Shown piece after piece: positions 32,202 through 43,800 of a DNA stretch of 64,000 nucleotides (position 1 is the stretch's first letter; each line of letters starts with the position of its first letter). The notes beneath the pieces were generated by a model. It had not been told where the DNA came from, searched no databases, and saw only the letters and a program-made list of their open reading frames with translations. Source of the DNA: Chelonoidis abingdonii (taxonomy: Eukaryota; Chordata; Testudines; Testudinidae). The stretch is from contig NC_133774.1 in NCBI RefSeq assembly GCF_003597395.2, positions 35,994,759 to 36,058,758 on the forward strand, written 5' to 3'. The translations under genes and the position numbers were made by a program.

Positions 32202-34231
32202 CTGCAAGACACGCCAGCAGAAACATCACTGCAGTGCAAGCAGACCCAGGAAACAAATACAGACAGCATTGCTACACAGGCAGAGAGCAACCCGCTCTCC
32301 CCCGATCCAAACAGGCCAGAAGGCAGCTCTGAGCACGAGGCCGGCCCTGCATTCGCAGGCCCTGCAGTGCATCAGCTGCAGGCAGGCCACAGCATCAGAG
32401 AGCTAAACTGCCACTACCTAAGCGCCGTGCAGAGCGTAGTGAAATGATACAAACCCAGCGCTGTGGGCGTGAAACCTTCGTTAAAAAGCAGCCGAACTTG
32501 CGCCACTCGAGCAGGGTTACCTGTCTGAGCGGTTTCCCCAGAGATCTCGTGTGGCATCAGCCTTGTTCACAGAGCTCAGTTCACCTCTAGAGTTAGGACG
32601 AGAGAAGAGTTTGTCCTGCGCTCATTCTCTCTTCCCCGACAGTGCCTGACGTTCCCGCCATGTGCACCCAAGAGAAAGCGGGCCCCGCCGCCTGCGTTTC
32701 ATGCCTAGTACCTGTTTGCACGCAATGAAGAGGGAAGTGACTCCCAGCAGCTGGAAGCAGTCGGCAGCCACGGGGGTGGTGGTGAGGAATCGGTCCAGGG
32801 TATTCACTGCCAGGCACAGGGACTCGAAGGAGAAGCCGAAGTGCTGGTGCACAGGGATCAGCCAGCTGATCAATTTACACCGGGCCTCTGCAGTCACCTG
32901 CAAGAGAGAGAAGCGCTCAGTAAGCCACGTGACACCTCTGCAAGCTGGGAATTGCCACAGGCTGGGCTACAATTTCCCTAGATACTGTCCGGCCAGCTAA
33001 GCCATAATGACAGTGATATAAAACATTATTACTCACTTTTCCTCCCAGTGGCCAAAAGCGGGGCCCTTCCTTGTACTGCTCTAGCCCGAATGTTTAGTCA
33101 GGATAAGGATCTGGGCACATGCAATAGAGCACGAGGCAATATACAATGTGTAGACCGAAGAGAGTCGGGGAGAGGGGCGTGTGCAAACCCCAGCGTAGCC
33201 TGGACGTGTCTATACTGTACAGGCTAAACAGTGATGGTGTGCGGAGTTCGGAGAGCGCGTGCGAGTAAGGGGCACAGGCTCCCGGGAGACACTGACGGGA
33301 AAGTGCCCGCACTGCGGTGAGCTGAAGGCGGGAGACTGGAAAGAGCAGGGACACGGGACGGGGCAGCGCCACATGAGCTGTCCAGGGTGCAGCAGGACTC
33401 GCTGCTGCGTACAGAGCGAGAGGTGGGGACATGCAGGGTACCGAAAGGGATTCCCGTGCACCTAATGTACAGGGTGAGGACAGTGCATGGAGAGAGGCGA
33501 TATCTGGGTGTCAGTGCGAGTTTCCATGTGTACAGCAGAGAGAGGGCGAGGGGACTGTGTGTGCCGGGATATGGCCTGGACGTGTCTATGGAGAGGCAGC
33601 ACAGCATGAATGCAGTGGACCGGCTTGCTTCAGACAGTGCTCTGTGGAGCGCGGGCAGCACAGCCCGCGGGGTGTCCGGGCCGGGCTGGGCGGAGCGCGG
33701 GGGCCCGTGGGGTGTCGGCCGGGCGGGGCGGGCGCTGGGAGCCGTGGGTTCCGGCGGCGGGATTGTGCGCGGCCGTGGGGACCGCGGGGTGCTCTCGGCG
33801 GGGCTTGCGGGCGCGGGGGCCCGATGCGGTTGCTCGAGCGGGCTAGATGCGGCGCGGGGGACCGTGCGGTGTACGAGCGGGGCATGCGGGGCGCTGGCCG
33901 TGGTGTGTCCGGGCGGGGCTGTGTGGGGCGCGGGGGACTGCGGTCGTCCGGCGGGCTGTGCCGCCCACGCCGCGCTGTCTACCTGGCGGCTGCTGGGCCG
34001 GGCTCAGCGCGGTGACTTGCTCGCCAGCCCCTTTCGGGAGGGCGAACCAGTGCCCGTATCGCGGAGGCCTGCACTCTGCCGGGCGGCGGGCTCGGGCTGC
34101 GCGGCGCAGAGCCGCGCGGCGTCGCCTGCACCGACCCGCCTCCCGGGACAGCTCGACACTTGCTCTTCTTCACTTGCGCGCCCGGAGGCCGAGGCCGCGC
34201 AGAGGGGTGAGCCCGTTCCGAGGATCGGCAC
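31746..34231 (-). CDS. CCNO: Cyclin O (exons 2-3 intact, exon 1 damaged)
   Basis: Cyclin O is a cyclin-box protein needed for centriole (deuterosome-linked) amplification in multiciliated cells. Exon 2 (32897-32712, 62 codons) and exon 3 (32201-31746, 151 codons plus TGA) are clean and in frame. They hold most of the N-terminal cyclin box ([25 protein letters not shown]) and the C-terminal cyclin fold ([37 protein letters not shown]). Exon 1 should end at the donor at 33983. The minus strand there shows shifted remnants of the conserved end. The true start codon could not be placed. It lies between MCIDAS and DHX29 in the same orientation, the conserved vertebrate order. Confidence 0.85.
32712..32897 (-). 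CDS. CCNO: CCNO exon 2
   Basis: 186 nt between acceptor 'cttgcag' and donor 'gtacta', phase 0 at both ends. Codes [19 protein letters not shown] through FIACKQ, the core of the cyclin box. Confidence 0.95.
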
Positions 34232-34640
34232 CGCGGCCGCCGCGTTGTGCTGGGGGCTGCGCGCGGCCGGGGCGCTTCGGGCTCAGCGGCAGCTGGTCGT
34301 GACCAGGCGCTGCCGCCAGTGTGAGGGCGGCTGCCGCGGCGCCGCCTATTAGCAGCCGCCAGCCCCGCTGCTGACACACCCCGCGAAGCTTCCCGGCTAA
34401 AGACCCGCTCGGCCGCCAGCGCCGCTCGCCGCCCCGGCCCATCGCCCAGCCGCAAGCCGAGGCGGGGCCAGGCGCTGCCACCCCGCCAGCACTAGCAGCT
34501 CCGGCACCAGGCTGAGCGGCACGGCCGACAGCGCCGCTGGGTGCTAGTAATGAGCCCGCCGCTGTCAGCGGGCAGCGCAGCCTGTTGGGGAAAGCCCTCG
34601 CGAGGGCACTGCTCACCCTCCCTCACTGAAGCGCCTAAAT
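33640..34640. promoter_or_regulatory. CpG island over CCNO exon 1
   Basis: About 1 kb of very GC- and CpG-rich DNA, rich in G on the plus strand. It covers the expected first exon and promoter of CCNO. Long open frames on both strands come from the composition. Confidence 0.6.
33983..34231 (-). pseudogene. CCNO: CCNO exon 1, frame broken by indels
   Basis: On the minus strand the segment ends CAGCAGCCGCCAG just before 'gtagacag', a good donor at the position expected from exon 2. Going 5', pieces of the family's conserved exon 1 end can be recognised in alternating frames: a Q-x-x-(F)-R-D-x-G part near 34070-34045, an RKGL part near 34035 and an H-P-R-E-like part near 34000. AQVKKSKC lies near 34175-34152, like the APVKKS motif of mammalian cyclin O. 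Several single-base losses would be needed to reach these in one frame. Sequence error in a GC-rich region is more likely than gene loss because exons 2 and 3 are intact. The 5' limit is arbitrary. Confidence 0.5.
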
Positions 34641-36221
34641 CCCCTGGGCAATGAGCTCCCCACGCGGTGGCACAGACAGTGGGGCCAGGATGAGGGTGAC
34701 CATTCTGGGTAATAAACACTGTACAGGCGGCTGGACACAGGGATACAGCTGCGGGGGCTGGTTTTACCACACAGGGCCTGCGCGCATGAAGTCAGTGAAT
34801 TTTCCCCGTGACTTCCGTGGTCTGGTAGCATCGGACCTCTCCAGACAAGCCTGGAGAACGAGTCGTCCAGGTTAGCGCTACATATCGCATGAGTTAGATG
34901 AGAATGAGGATTTTTTCCTGTCCTGGGCTGAAGTCTAGTAATTAAATCTCTGCCCCAGCTATAAAACGTGTGCAGGCAGCTATGGGAGGGAGGGATTTGT
35001 GACCAGAACTGGGGTTTGTTTCGCTTTAGGAATCGGAAGTATCATCGGTAACTCCGCAAAACCTCAGCGCCTTGTTGTGGCGAGCGACTTAAACTCGTGA
35101 ATGGCAGGGAACTAGACACAGCGGCTGAACTTGTTGGCCTTTTCTCTGTGTTGTTTCGTAAGGGAATGAGAGAGAGATTCCAACAAACAAACAAACTCTC
35201 GGCAGTTTAGCAGCTGGGAATCCAGCCAGTCTTGCTCTGTATGAATTAGCATCTTTATTCCAGATTTCCAGTAGATCGTATCTCTATACATATAAAAGAG
35301 ATCAATTATCCGTTAGAATTATAATAATTTAAATAACCAGAAATAACATTTCTTCAAATTTTCTCCATTTTTTATTAAAACCTACTGGCTAGTTCATTCA
35401 ATATTTTATTGACCAGAGAACTATTTAAATGCTATAACACTGGTGGAATTACGTGAGAGCGTTACTTTATATAGAGATTTAAGGCAAGTTTCTTCCGCCT
35501 ACCACCTTTGTCAGGCCGTTTTTCAGGTTCGCCTGTTGCCAATTTGCACGAGGAGATCTCATATATTTGTTACTTCCTATTGCAGACGATACAGAAGCAA
35601 TATCCAGGACACACGAATCTCCGGAAAAAAAAATATCACCAGCGGTACTTTCTACTGACACCGGCTGGCTCGCGTTATTCCCAGATTAACTGCAGCGTCT
35701 TCCTTTAGAGAGCCTCGACAAAGCCTTGGGTGCCAAGCAACTGCTTTATCAGAGGCACCCGGATTATGGGATTAGATCACGCCTGCCGTGGGCCGGGCAA
35801 GGCGCGCAGGAGAGCTCTGGGGGGGGTGAATGAATAACTTCAACAAATGAGCTCCGAAGCAGCGAGGAGATAGGTCCCCACGTTGAGCCATGAGGCCAGC
35901 CATTCTCCTGGAGAACAAAGCACAGCACTACCTTTACAATAAAATACATTCTCCAAAGAGCCACACAGTGATTCCTGTTTGAGATCACCACCTTTGTTAT
36001 ACTTAGTTTATGTCTGCTAAATGGCTGAAATAGAAGGTTTATCCAAAGATCACAGGAAGCAGGCTGTCTCTACCCATGGAGCAAGCAAGCATCAGAACTG
36101 AGCTACACTGCATTATAGGAGCTGAAGGCCACTGTAATCACTTATAGTTTCTGTACCTCTTCTCTTCCATGTAGGAGGTTGACCTCTTTTTTAGTAGATA
36201 GTTTCCAATAGCTTTCATGGG
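34641..36221. other. CCNO upstream intergenic DNA, no gene seen
   Basis: No coding signature. Contains an (ACAA)n-like run at about 35185 and an AT-rich segment at 35280-35430. Confidence 0.4.
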
Positions 36222-36224
36222 TAA

Positions 36225-38683
36225 GGCCTGGTCTACACTACCCATTTATACTGATTTTAGCAGCGTTAAACCGATTTAACGCTGCACCCATCCACACGAG
36301 GCCCTTTATATCAATATAAAGGGCTCTTTAAACCAGTTTCTGTACTCCTGCCTGACGAGTGCTGAAATCGGTATTACCATATCGGATTAGGGTTAGTGTG
36401 GCCACAAATCAATGGTATTTGCCTCCGGGTGGTATCCCACAGTGCACCACTGTGACCGCTCTGGAAAGCAATCTGAACTTAGATGCACTGGCCAGGTAGA
36501 CAGGAAAAGCCCTGCAAACTTTTGAATTGCATTTCCTGTTTGCCCAGCTTGGAGCTCTGATCAGCACGGGTGGCGATGCAGTCTCAAATCCAAAAAGAGC
36601 TCCAGCATGGACCGTACGGGAGATACTAGATCTGTATAGCTGCTATGAGAGCGACTTGTCTATCTAATTCAGTAGCTCCGCTCTCCAGAAGACGAAATAC
36701 ACAAAGCAATTGAAAATAAATCTCCAGGCCTACAGTCAGAGTCCAGCACAGATCTGTGTGACACACGCATAAAGGGACAAGCACAAGAATCAAATGGATT
36801 GGCTCTTAGAGGGAGAGAGTGAAGGGGTGACTGAGGACTCGAGCTATCACAGTTCTCTGCACGTCTCTGAAAAGTATTGCAAATTCTTGCTGAGCTCCCA
36901 ATGCTGTAGGGTCAAAATACATTGGCCGGGGTGGTTCAGTTGGTATATCTTGTCAATTTACTAGACCCCCTCGCACGCACCCCGTGAAAGAAAAAAGAGA
37001 CAAAAACGTTTCTTGAGATTTTTTCAATGTCACATCCTAGGTTTACTGCAAATGACTGAGCTGGGTAGAACCTTGTGCTGGGGCAATGACAGCAGCATCC
37101 CGTCACGCCTCTCTCTCTGCTTCCCCGGTGAGCATGACAAGTCAATCTGCATAGGACTGAGCAGTCTTCGTTAGCTGTGGTGTTCTGGCTGGCCTCAGGT
37201 AAGTCGGCGTAGGGCTGCTTGGTAGTTACTTAGGGAATAAAGGAGCAGAGGGAGATACGAGCCAAATATTTTGGCGAGGGCCAAGGATGTGTAGGTTACT
37301 AGACCAGAGATAAGGAGTAAGTGCTGCTGTAATGATTAACTCTGTTCCTCTATCAATAGCAACTGCGGACAATGATCCGAGATATACATTTACTCACCAA
37401 ATCATGCCGCTCATGAGCGCTCCATTTTTCATGTTAATGTTATAAGTCAATGATCTACGATAACTTTGCATAGCTCCTATTGTTAGGGTGAGCCAAAGCG
37501 TGAGAGCGCTCCCTCATATTTATTATAGATGCCGATAGGTGCACTGAGAGCAGGAAGGATCATCGTCAGAGTGTATCATTTCATTCTCTTGCAATCCTGT
37601 TTGTCTCATACTTAGTGCTATCACTACAGCCTCGGTGGCGTGGGCACTTGATCACAACGGTTATCAGCTTTAATCACCAGTGATGGGCTTGCTGATTGGG
37701 GAGGTTAAGGAAAGTCACGAGCACGGGTGGGGTTGTTGCAGGGACAACTCCTTATGAATTGGCGTGTCGAAGCTCATCACATCTTCTGTGGGATTGACAT
37801 CTACATAGCGGCTGTGCTGTCTGAGTTTCGTAGTACACTTGCCCCCATATGTCTAGGGGCCAGGACTGACGGCTAATTATTTAGATACAAGCATAAAGAA
37901 GGGAAAATGAAGCCAAGGTGGGTCAGGTCCCATTTTTTCTCTTTGCCGCGCCCAGCCGACCTGGGAAGGCCAGCCAGGCCAGCCCATGACAGCCATGACA
38001 GACGATACAGAAATGAACCGATAACCGTCATCTCTTGCCAATTTACTCAAATGGCAACATAGCAAGGGTATAGAACGACTCGGTAACGCAGTCTCTGCTA
38101 CCGCATTGCAAAGGGCAAATAGAATGCTGCTGTGTAGCAGCATGGCAGGTAGCAGTTCATTAGAGACTTTATAAAAGGCGGGCCTCTTTGGTTAGCGTTG
38201 GTACTCCACACAGTCGCACCCATAACGGTCGACCAGTGAAAAAAGGCAAACACGGTGCTTCCTCTGGCTGCTATGCCTATGCATCTGTCAGTCTGCCATA
38301 TTCAGCGCGGAAAAGCGGGCGTCGACATCGATTGCTCTGCCATCTGCTTCCACGGAGGAATGGAAATGCAGTGATGACATTTACCCTCAGATCAACCTTA
38401 CTTTCCTCTCCCACGACACTGTTTTGCACACATCATTGAGCATTGGGATCGCCCATACCCAATTTGAATTGCCTAATGGTTGGGAGCGACTGCAAGAAAT
38501 ATAGGATAAGCTACCCACGGTGCCTCACGCTTACCAGAAATCGAACGCTAGCATCCACGTTACATTGGCGCACACCAGCGAATTATTGTGCTTTGTGTGG
38601 CCATGTGCACTTGACTTTATACAGTCTGTTTTACAAAACCGGTTTATGTAAAATTGGAATAATCCTGTAGTGTAGACGTATCC
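36225..38683 (-). mobile_element. Long non-autonomous PIF/Harbinger-type element
   Basis: A 2459-bp element between TAA at 36222-36224 and 38684-38686. Ends are inverted repeats: 'ggcctggtctacactac' on the left and the complement of 'gtagtgtagacgtatcc' on the right. Subterminal palindrome 'ttatatcaatataa' at about 36306-36319. No transposase. It is the same family as the element in the DHX29 intron at 50375-57379, which lies in the opposite orientation. Confidence 0.75.
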
Positions 38684-38789
38684 TAAGATTCCTTATTAGG
38701 AATTTCACTAGCCCCCATTGAAAAAAAATACAAAGACTGCACCCTTGGTTAAATATGACAATAGATATTTTATCTATAATGTTGGTGCA

Positions 38790-38980
38790 GTGTTCCTCCC
38801 AGAACATTAGAGAAAGAGTGAGGTAATGTATTTTATTAACCCAAAGTCTGTTGAGAAACACAACTTTAGAGCTTATGCAGGTGGAGAAGATCGCTGTAAG
38901 CTCTAAAGCTTGTCTCTCATCAACAAGTTGTGTCCAATGAAAGATATTACCTCATCCACCTTCTCTCTCAAAACATACTA
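38790..38980. repeat. Inverted repeat (fold-back)
   Basis: The arm 'gtgaggtaatgtattttatt' with 'cacaactttagagcttatgc' (38818-38880) is followed about 15 bp later by its diverged reverse complement 'gtaagctctaaagcttgtct' and 'gaaagatattacctcatcca' (38894-38960). The motif 'ggtaatatcttttattggac' is a common reptile repeat end, so this is likely two opposed copies. Confidence 0.6.
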
Positions 38981-39786
38981 CAGCAAACACACCAATGGAT
39001 GAGGACCTTCTCCACTCACTGCTGTGGAATTTTTAATCTCACCAACATTCACAGACATAAATGGCAAACTTTTATTCTTCAGAAATCACTTATTTTTATG
39101 TTTTTTTGTTTAGCCAAGACATTCACTAGAGTTTAGTCATTTAAAAATGAGATTGATTTGGTGTCTTACCTTTTACATCTTTTTTCCTGTTGAAATGCAA
39201 ATAAGAAATTGATTTCAGTAGTCTGATTACAGAAAACATGTCGTCTTCTCCCACACCTGTCTATAATGTGGCATGTTAAATGTAAATCAATCAATAGGAA
39301 CTATTTAGCTGAATGGTTTATGGTCTTGAACTTTTATCAGTACCATTGCACATTTCATTTTTTTGTGCATGACATCACCTTTAAATAAAAACTGATCTGC
39401 ATATAGGTTTGAAAAACCTCTCTGATACTAAAAGTATGAATATACCTAGAAAACAAAAAAATGATTTTGGCTCCAAATTAAAGGGTTAGAAGTGATATTT
39501 TCATTGTGGAACACTGAATAAGCCATTGATTTTTATAAGAGGCAACTTAATATACTTTACCGTGGTGAAAGGGGAAAAAAACAGCACTAGCCAGCTTCCC
39601 TAGAAGCTCAGAACACTAATAACCTTTCCACAACCTAGGGAAGTGTAGCTGGGAGGAGAATTTGGCTACTTTTATAGAATTCTTACTAAATCACACTTGG
39701 CTGATCATTTTGCCTCTTTTAGTGGTCTTTAATAGCTGCATTTTTTTCTTCTTATAGCATGGCTTTGTAAATCTGTACTGTTACTA

Positions 39787-39974
39787 CACCTCTACCCCGA
39801 TATAACACGGCCTGATATAACATGAACTTGGATATAATGCAGTAAAGCAGCGCTCCAGGGGGGCGGGGCTGCGCACTCCAGTGGATCAAAGCAAGTTCCA
39901 TATAACGCGGTTTCACCTACAACACGGTAAGAATTTTTGGCTCCCAAGGATAGCGTTATATGGGGGTAGAGGTG
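39787..39974. mobile_element. Tc1/mariner-type MITE
   Basis: A 188-bp element between TA dinucleotides (39785-39786, 39975-39976). Left end 'cacctctaccccgatataac' pairs with right end 'gttatatgggggtagaggtg'. Internal copies of 'gatataac' recur several times. Non-coding. Confidence 0.75.
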
Positions 39975-40099
39975 TACCAAAGAATGTCTGTTAGATGGCT
40001 CAGCATATTCTGGTCTATTTCATATAGCGTGATCTTTTAAGACCATGTTGCGTTTTCCTCCTTGCCTCTTTTTCAGGTGGAAAGAAATACTATTAACCC

Positions 40100-40817
40100 C
40101 CTGGAAATAGGAATCAATATTTATTAAATGAAGAAAACTTCAGCATTAGTTCTCTGTCTGTTCAGGCCCAACAGTGTTCGGACTTCAAAATCCAGATGAA
40201 ATTCCCAAGCTAAAAAGACTACTGATCTGCAGTTTGTGTCCCCATGTTTTCATCTCACCATAATGAGCCTTATAAAAAATGACAATGTTCTTAAAAAGTA
40301 ATGTTTAAATCTGCTACGGAATAAAAGTCTACAGCATAAGGTACAAAAGCAATGAAGTAATGTTTTGGCAAATGGACAAAAATCTGTTTTGTTTTCAGTT
40401 TTACATATCTAAACAGGACAAGCTATTTTGTATAGCAGTTAAAAGCTATTCCATACAGATTCAGAACCTGATCTTGAATTTCTAGTACACTACTAATAGA
40501 TACCTCAAACGGAAACAAAGCAAATGAATTGGTCATGTTCCTTTTTATGTTGAAAAGATCTGAATTACTACCATTCATTTATACATTCAAACAAATGGCA
40601 CCAAAATTTATTGTAAACATAATACATTTATACTCATAATTAAAAATGACCTACAAAAATTACTTTATGTCAAGTTCATGCAGTATTTCCAAGTTATGGC
40701 TGGTATCAACCACATTTTAAGTGTTGAAATACGTTAGCTGACGTCTTTTTTAAGCATAATTGTTTTCCTGCCACTATTGAATCTTTAAGCTTTGTAGTTT
40801 GTTACTGAACTCCAGTT
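40100..40817 (-). other. DHX29: DHX29 3' UTR (probable)
   Basis: AT-rich sequence after the DHX29 stop. Minus-strand AATAAA signals lie at 40612-40607 and 40126-40121, either of which could end the transcript. Confidence 0.5.
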
Positions 40818-40873
40818 TCAACTGGCATTCTCTGTTTTTATGAGTTCTTTGATGATGTGTAAAATCTTGTCAT
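40818..40873 (-). CDS. DHX29: DHX29 last exon
   Basis: Acceptor 'tcctag' then codes DKILHIIKELIKTENAS and TGA at 40820-40818. Ends like the mammalian protein (ELIKTEN). Confidence 0.93.
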
Positions 40874-43800
40874 CTAGGAAAGAAAACACACAAGTTAGTG
40901 GGGAAAAAAGCCTAAATTTAACAAAATAGAGAGATGGGCAATTTAACAAGGAACGTTTTAATTAGCTAGGCAGTGTCAGACTCAATAGTGAGGCAGAGTG
41001 CACCCCCCCCCCCAAATATGCAGATAAGAAATTATCCTTACACACACTAAGGACTGTTATACTGCATATTGTTTACTAATAAATTGTCTGAAGCCATTTC
41101 AGTAGTGTTTCCTAAGGGAACTGGAGAAAGAGAAGTGAAGAGGACTTTCAGATACATTTTAACATGTTTCCCTCCAGTTAGGATTTTATTTCTTGACATT
41201 TCTCTCAAGTTTTAGAAGCGTGGAGTATGCCCATTTATCCCTTATTTTTGGGGTTGTCACATAATCCCTCCCTCACTATTTACCTATAAGTTTATCAGTA
41301 CATTGCACATTGTCTTACAGCTGTGTGGGGTGATGCCATGAAGGAGACCTAGGTTCAGTAATGTCCTTTTGGGTTTCTGTTTCTCGTGAGAGTTGAATTA
41401 GGCACACCATGGATACAATGTGGTCTCTTGAGCAAGGTTGAAGTGTATTAGTATATTTGTTTAAAGAACTATACACACACTGTACATATACAATATATAT
41501 TTATCACACATTATGTTGATAGTACAGCAATACAATTACCTTCAAGCGACATTTTAGGATTTTCAAGTTTTTTCTTTAAAACGGACTCAATGAGAACCCT
41601 CAGTTGTTTGAAAATTACTGCAATCTTTACAGGAGCCTGTAGAAAGAAGATAAGAGAAGATTAATATATTTGCATTTTTCTCAAAGCAGTTTCACATTGA
41701 GGAAACCCAAGATTAAAGCTTACCCATCATACAAGAGGCCAAGGACCCAATCCTACAAACAGTTATGCACATGCTTAACTTTTGTGTATTCCTAATGAGG
41801 TCAGTGGGACTAAGCATGCATTTAAGATAAGCACGTGAGCAGTCCCACTGACTTCATTAGGAGCAGGGCCGGCTACAGGCACCAGCGAAGGAAGAAGGTG
41901 CCTGGGGTGGCCAATAGAAAGGGGCAGCAGTCTGTCCGTTGTTGGGGTGGCACGTCCGGGTCTGCGGCGGCAATTCGGCAGCGGGTCCTTCAGTGCCTTG
42001 CTTCCTCTTCGGAGGCACTTTGGCAGCAGCTAAATCGCTCCACTCCATTGGGCTTTTTTCCTTTGTTGCTTGGGGCAGCAAAAAAGCTGGAGCCGGCCCT
42101 GGTTAGGAGCAAGGCCTAAAGTAACTCAAACTGTTGACCAGGAATTTAATATCACTGCCTGTAGATTACAGACCAACAGAATATAGGGTGGGCAGGGGGA
42201 GTGCAAAAAAAAAAACCCCAGACATAATAGACATGGAAGATATTTGATATTCCCTGTACTCAAACGATCACCAGCAGGCGTTAAAAAACTTACGTTGATT
42301 TGCCCAGGATCTCAAATTGAATTGGCTAATAAGAACATATGGTTGTCTCTCATTTCAGTGTCACAGCCAGAAAGCTATGTTACCTGTCCCCTCCCCCAAA
42401 GAAAGGCTGATCTTAAATTCTGTGTGTGTTGAGTAACAAGTGCATTCAGTCATTAACTGGTGTTTCCTTGTAACAATATTGGTATCTCATTTGAGTTTCA
42501 GGGAATGCTTACATAAAATTAGCAACATGCATTCTTCCTAGGGTGTAGCATGAGGTGTAAATGAACAGAGCTAGAAGAAAAAATGTAACCAATTTGACAG
42601 CAAGTGGGCAACTCTGACATTTCTTCTGTTATTTGGTAGCATTTATCAAGAAAAAGAGCAGGTGGCCAATTTTCACTTTCAGCCTCAGATTAAATGCATT
42701 CAAAAAATGCATTTAGAATTTCTTCTGTTTCTAAAGAGAGAGCATGAGAGTATTTGCTTTAAGTCTTCAGTGTTTCTCACAGCTGTCACTTCCAAGACTA
42801 ATCTCATCCGAGATGTAAATCAATGAGATTACTCAAGAGTTTAAAGTTATGCAGGTGCCTACATGTTTACAGGATTGGGACCTATGACTTCAAAGTGTTC
42901 CAATTAAATACATTTTCAGTTACGACACTTCCTTAAAGCAAGTATTTCCTCTTACCCCAAATCAGGTAAATGTGTGTTTCCAATAGTATCTATTCTTATA
43001 ATACCTCAGTCTTTCTTCATGAACAAAGACAAACATTCTTTTTTAAAAATAGCATACTATTGAATTACTCTTGCTATCGCTTGGAAGCACATGACCTTAT
43101 TACACACTTAACAAAATTCCCATTATTTTGCTTAACTATCTTAAACTCACACTTCAATGTGTTTCAGGTACAAAATGCAAAGCCATTTAAAAGCATAAGA
43201 AATAACCAGAACATGTGTACCTGAAAATGGATCCAGCCATCAACAGACAGGAGGCGTTCACGGTGCTGAACTTCTATGTCTCCACCAAAAAGTAAAACTG
43301 GAAAAGGGGAAATTAAAGTCGTCTCTCTCAAGTACACCTTGGCATATCTTATCTGCATATAAAACACACAAACAAAAGCATTTAAAAACTACAACACTGA
43401 ACTGGAATGCTACTTTCATGAAGCAAGTCGTCATTTTTTTCCCCCTCTGAGACATCATTACATATGCTACTTATGTTAGTAAACAGTGACAGAATGTAGG
43501 CTATGCCCAATTATCTGCCCTATACTTTGTGTGATATGTAAAAATCTTAGTCTTTAAAGGAAGGGAAAACGGCTTATGCTACTAGGAGAAATTTTCCTTT
43601 CATGATCCTTCAGAGGTGAACTTAGAAGAGCACTGGATGAATAGGAAGACCACAATTATGTGGTTAAGATTATAAACAAAAGATAATGGTAGCCTACAGC
43701 AGATTGTACAAAGGCTATGAATATACAGCTGAATGTGCAGTGTTTGAAAGGGAAATAACATTTATTGCAACGTGAAAATTTAAGTGGGTACAGTCAGAAA

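Noticed and set aside
33387..34352. 321-aa plus-strand ORF
   Set aside because: It follows the G-rich composition of the CpG island (Gly/Ala/Arg-rich, no domain), and runs antisense over CCNO exon 1.
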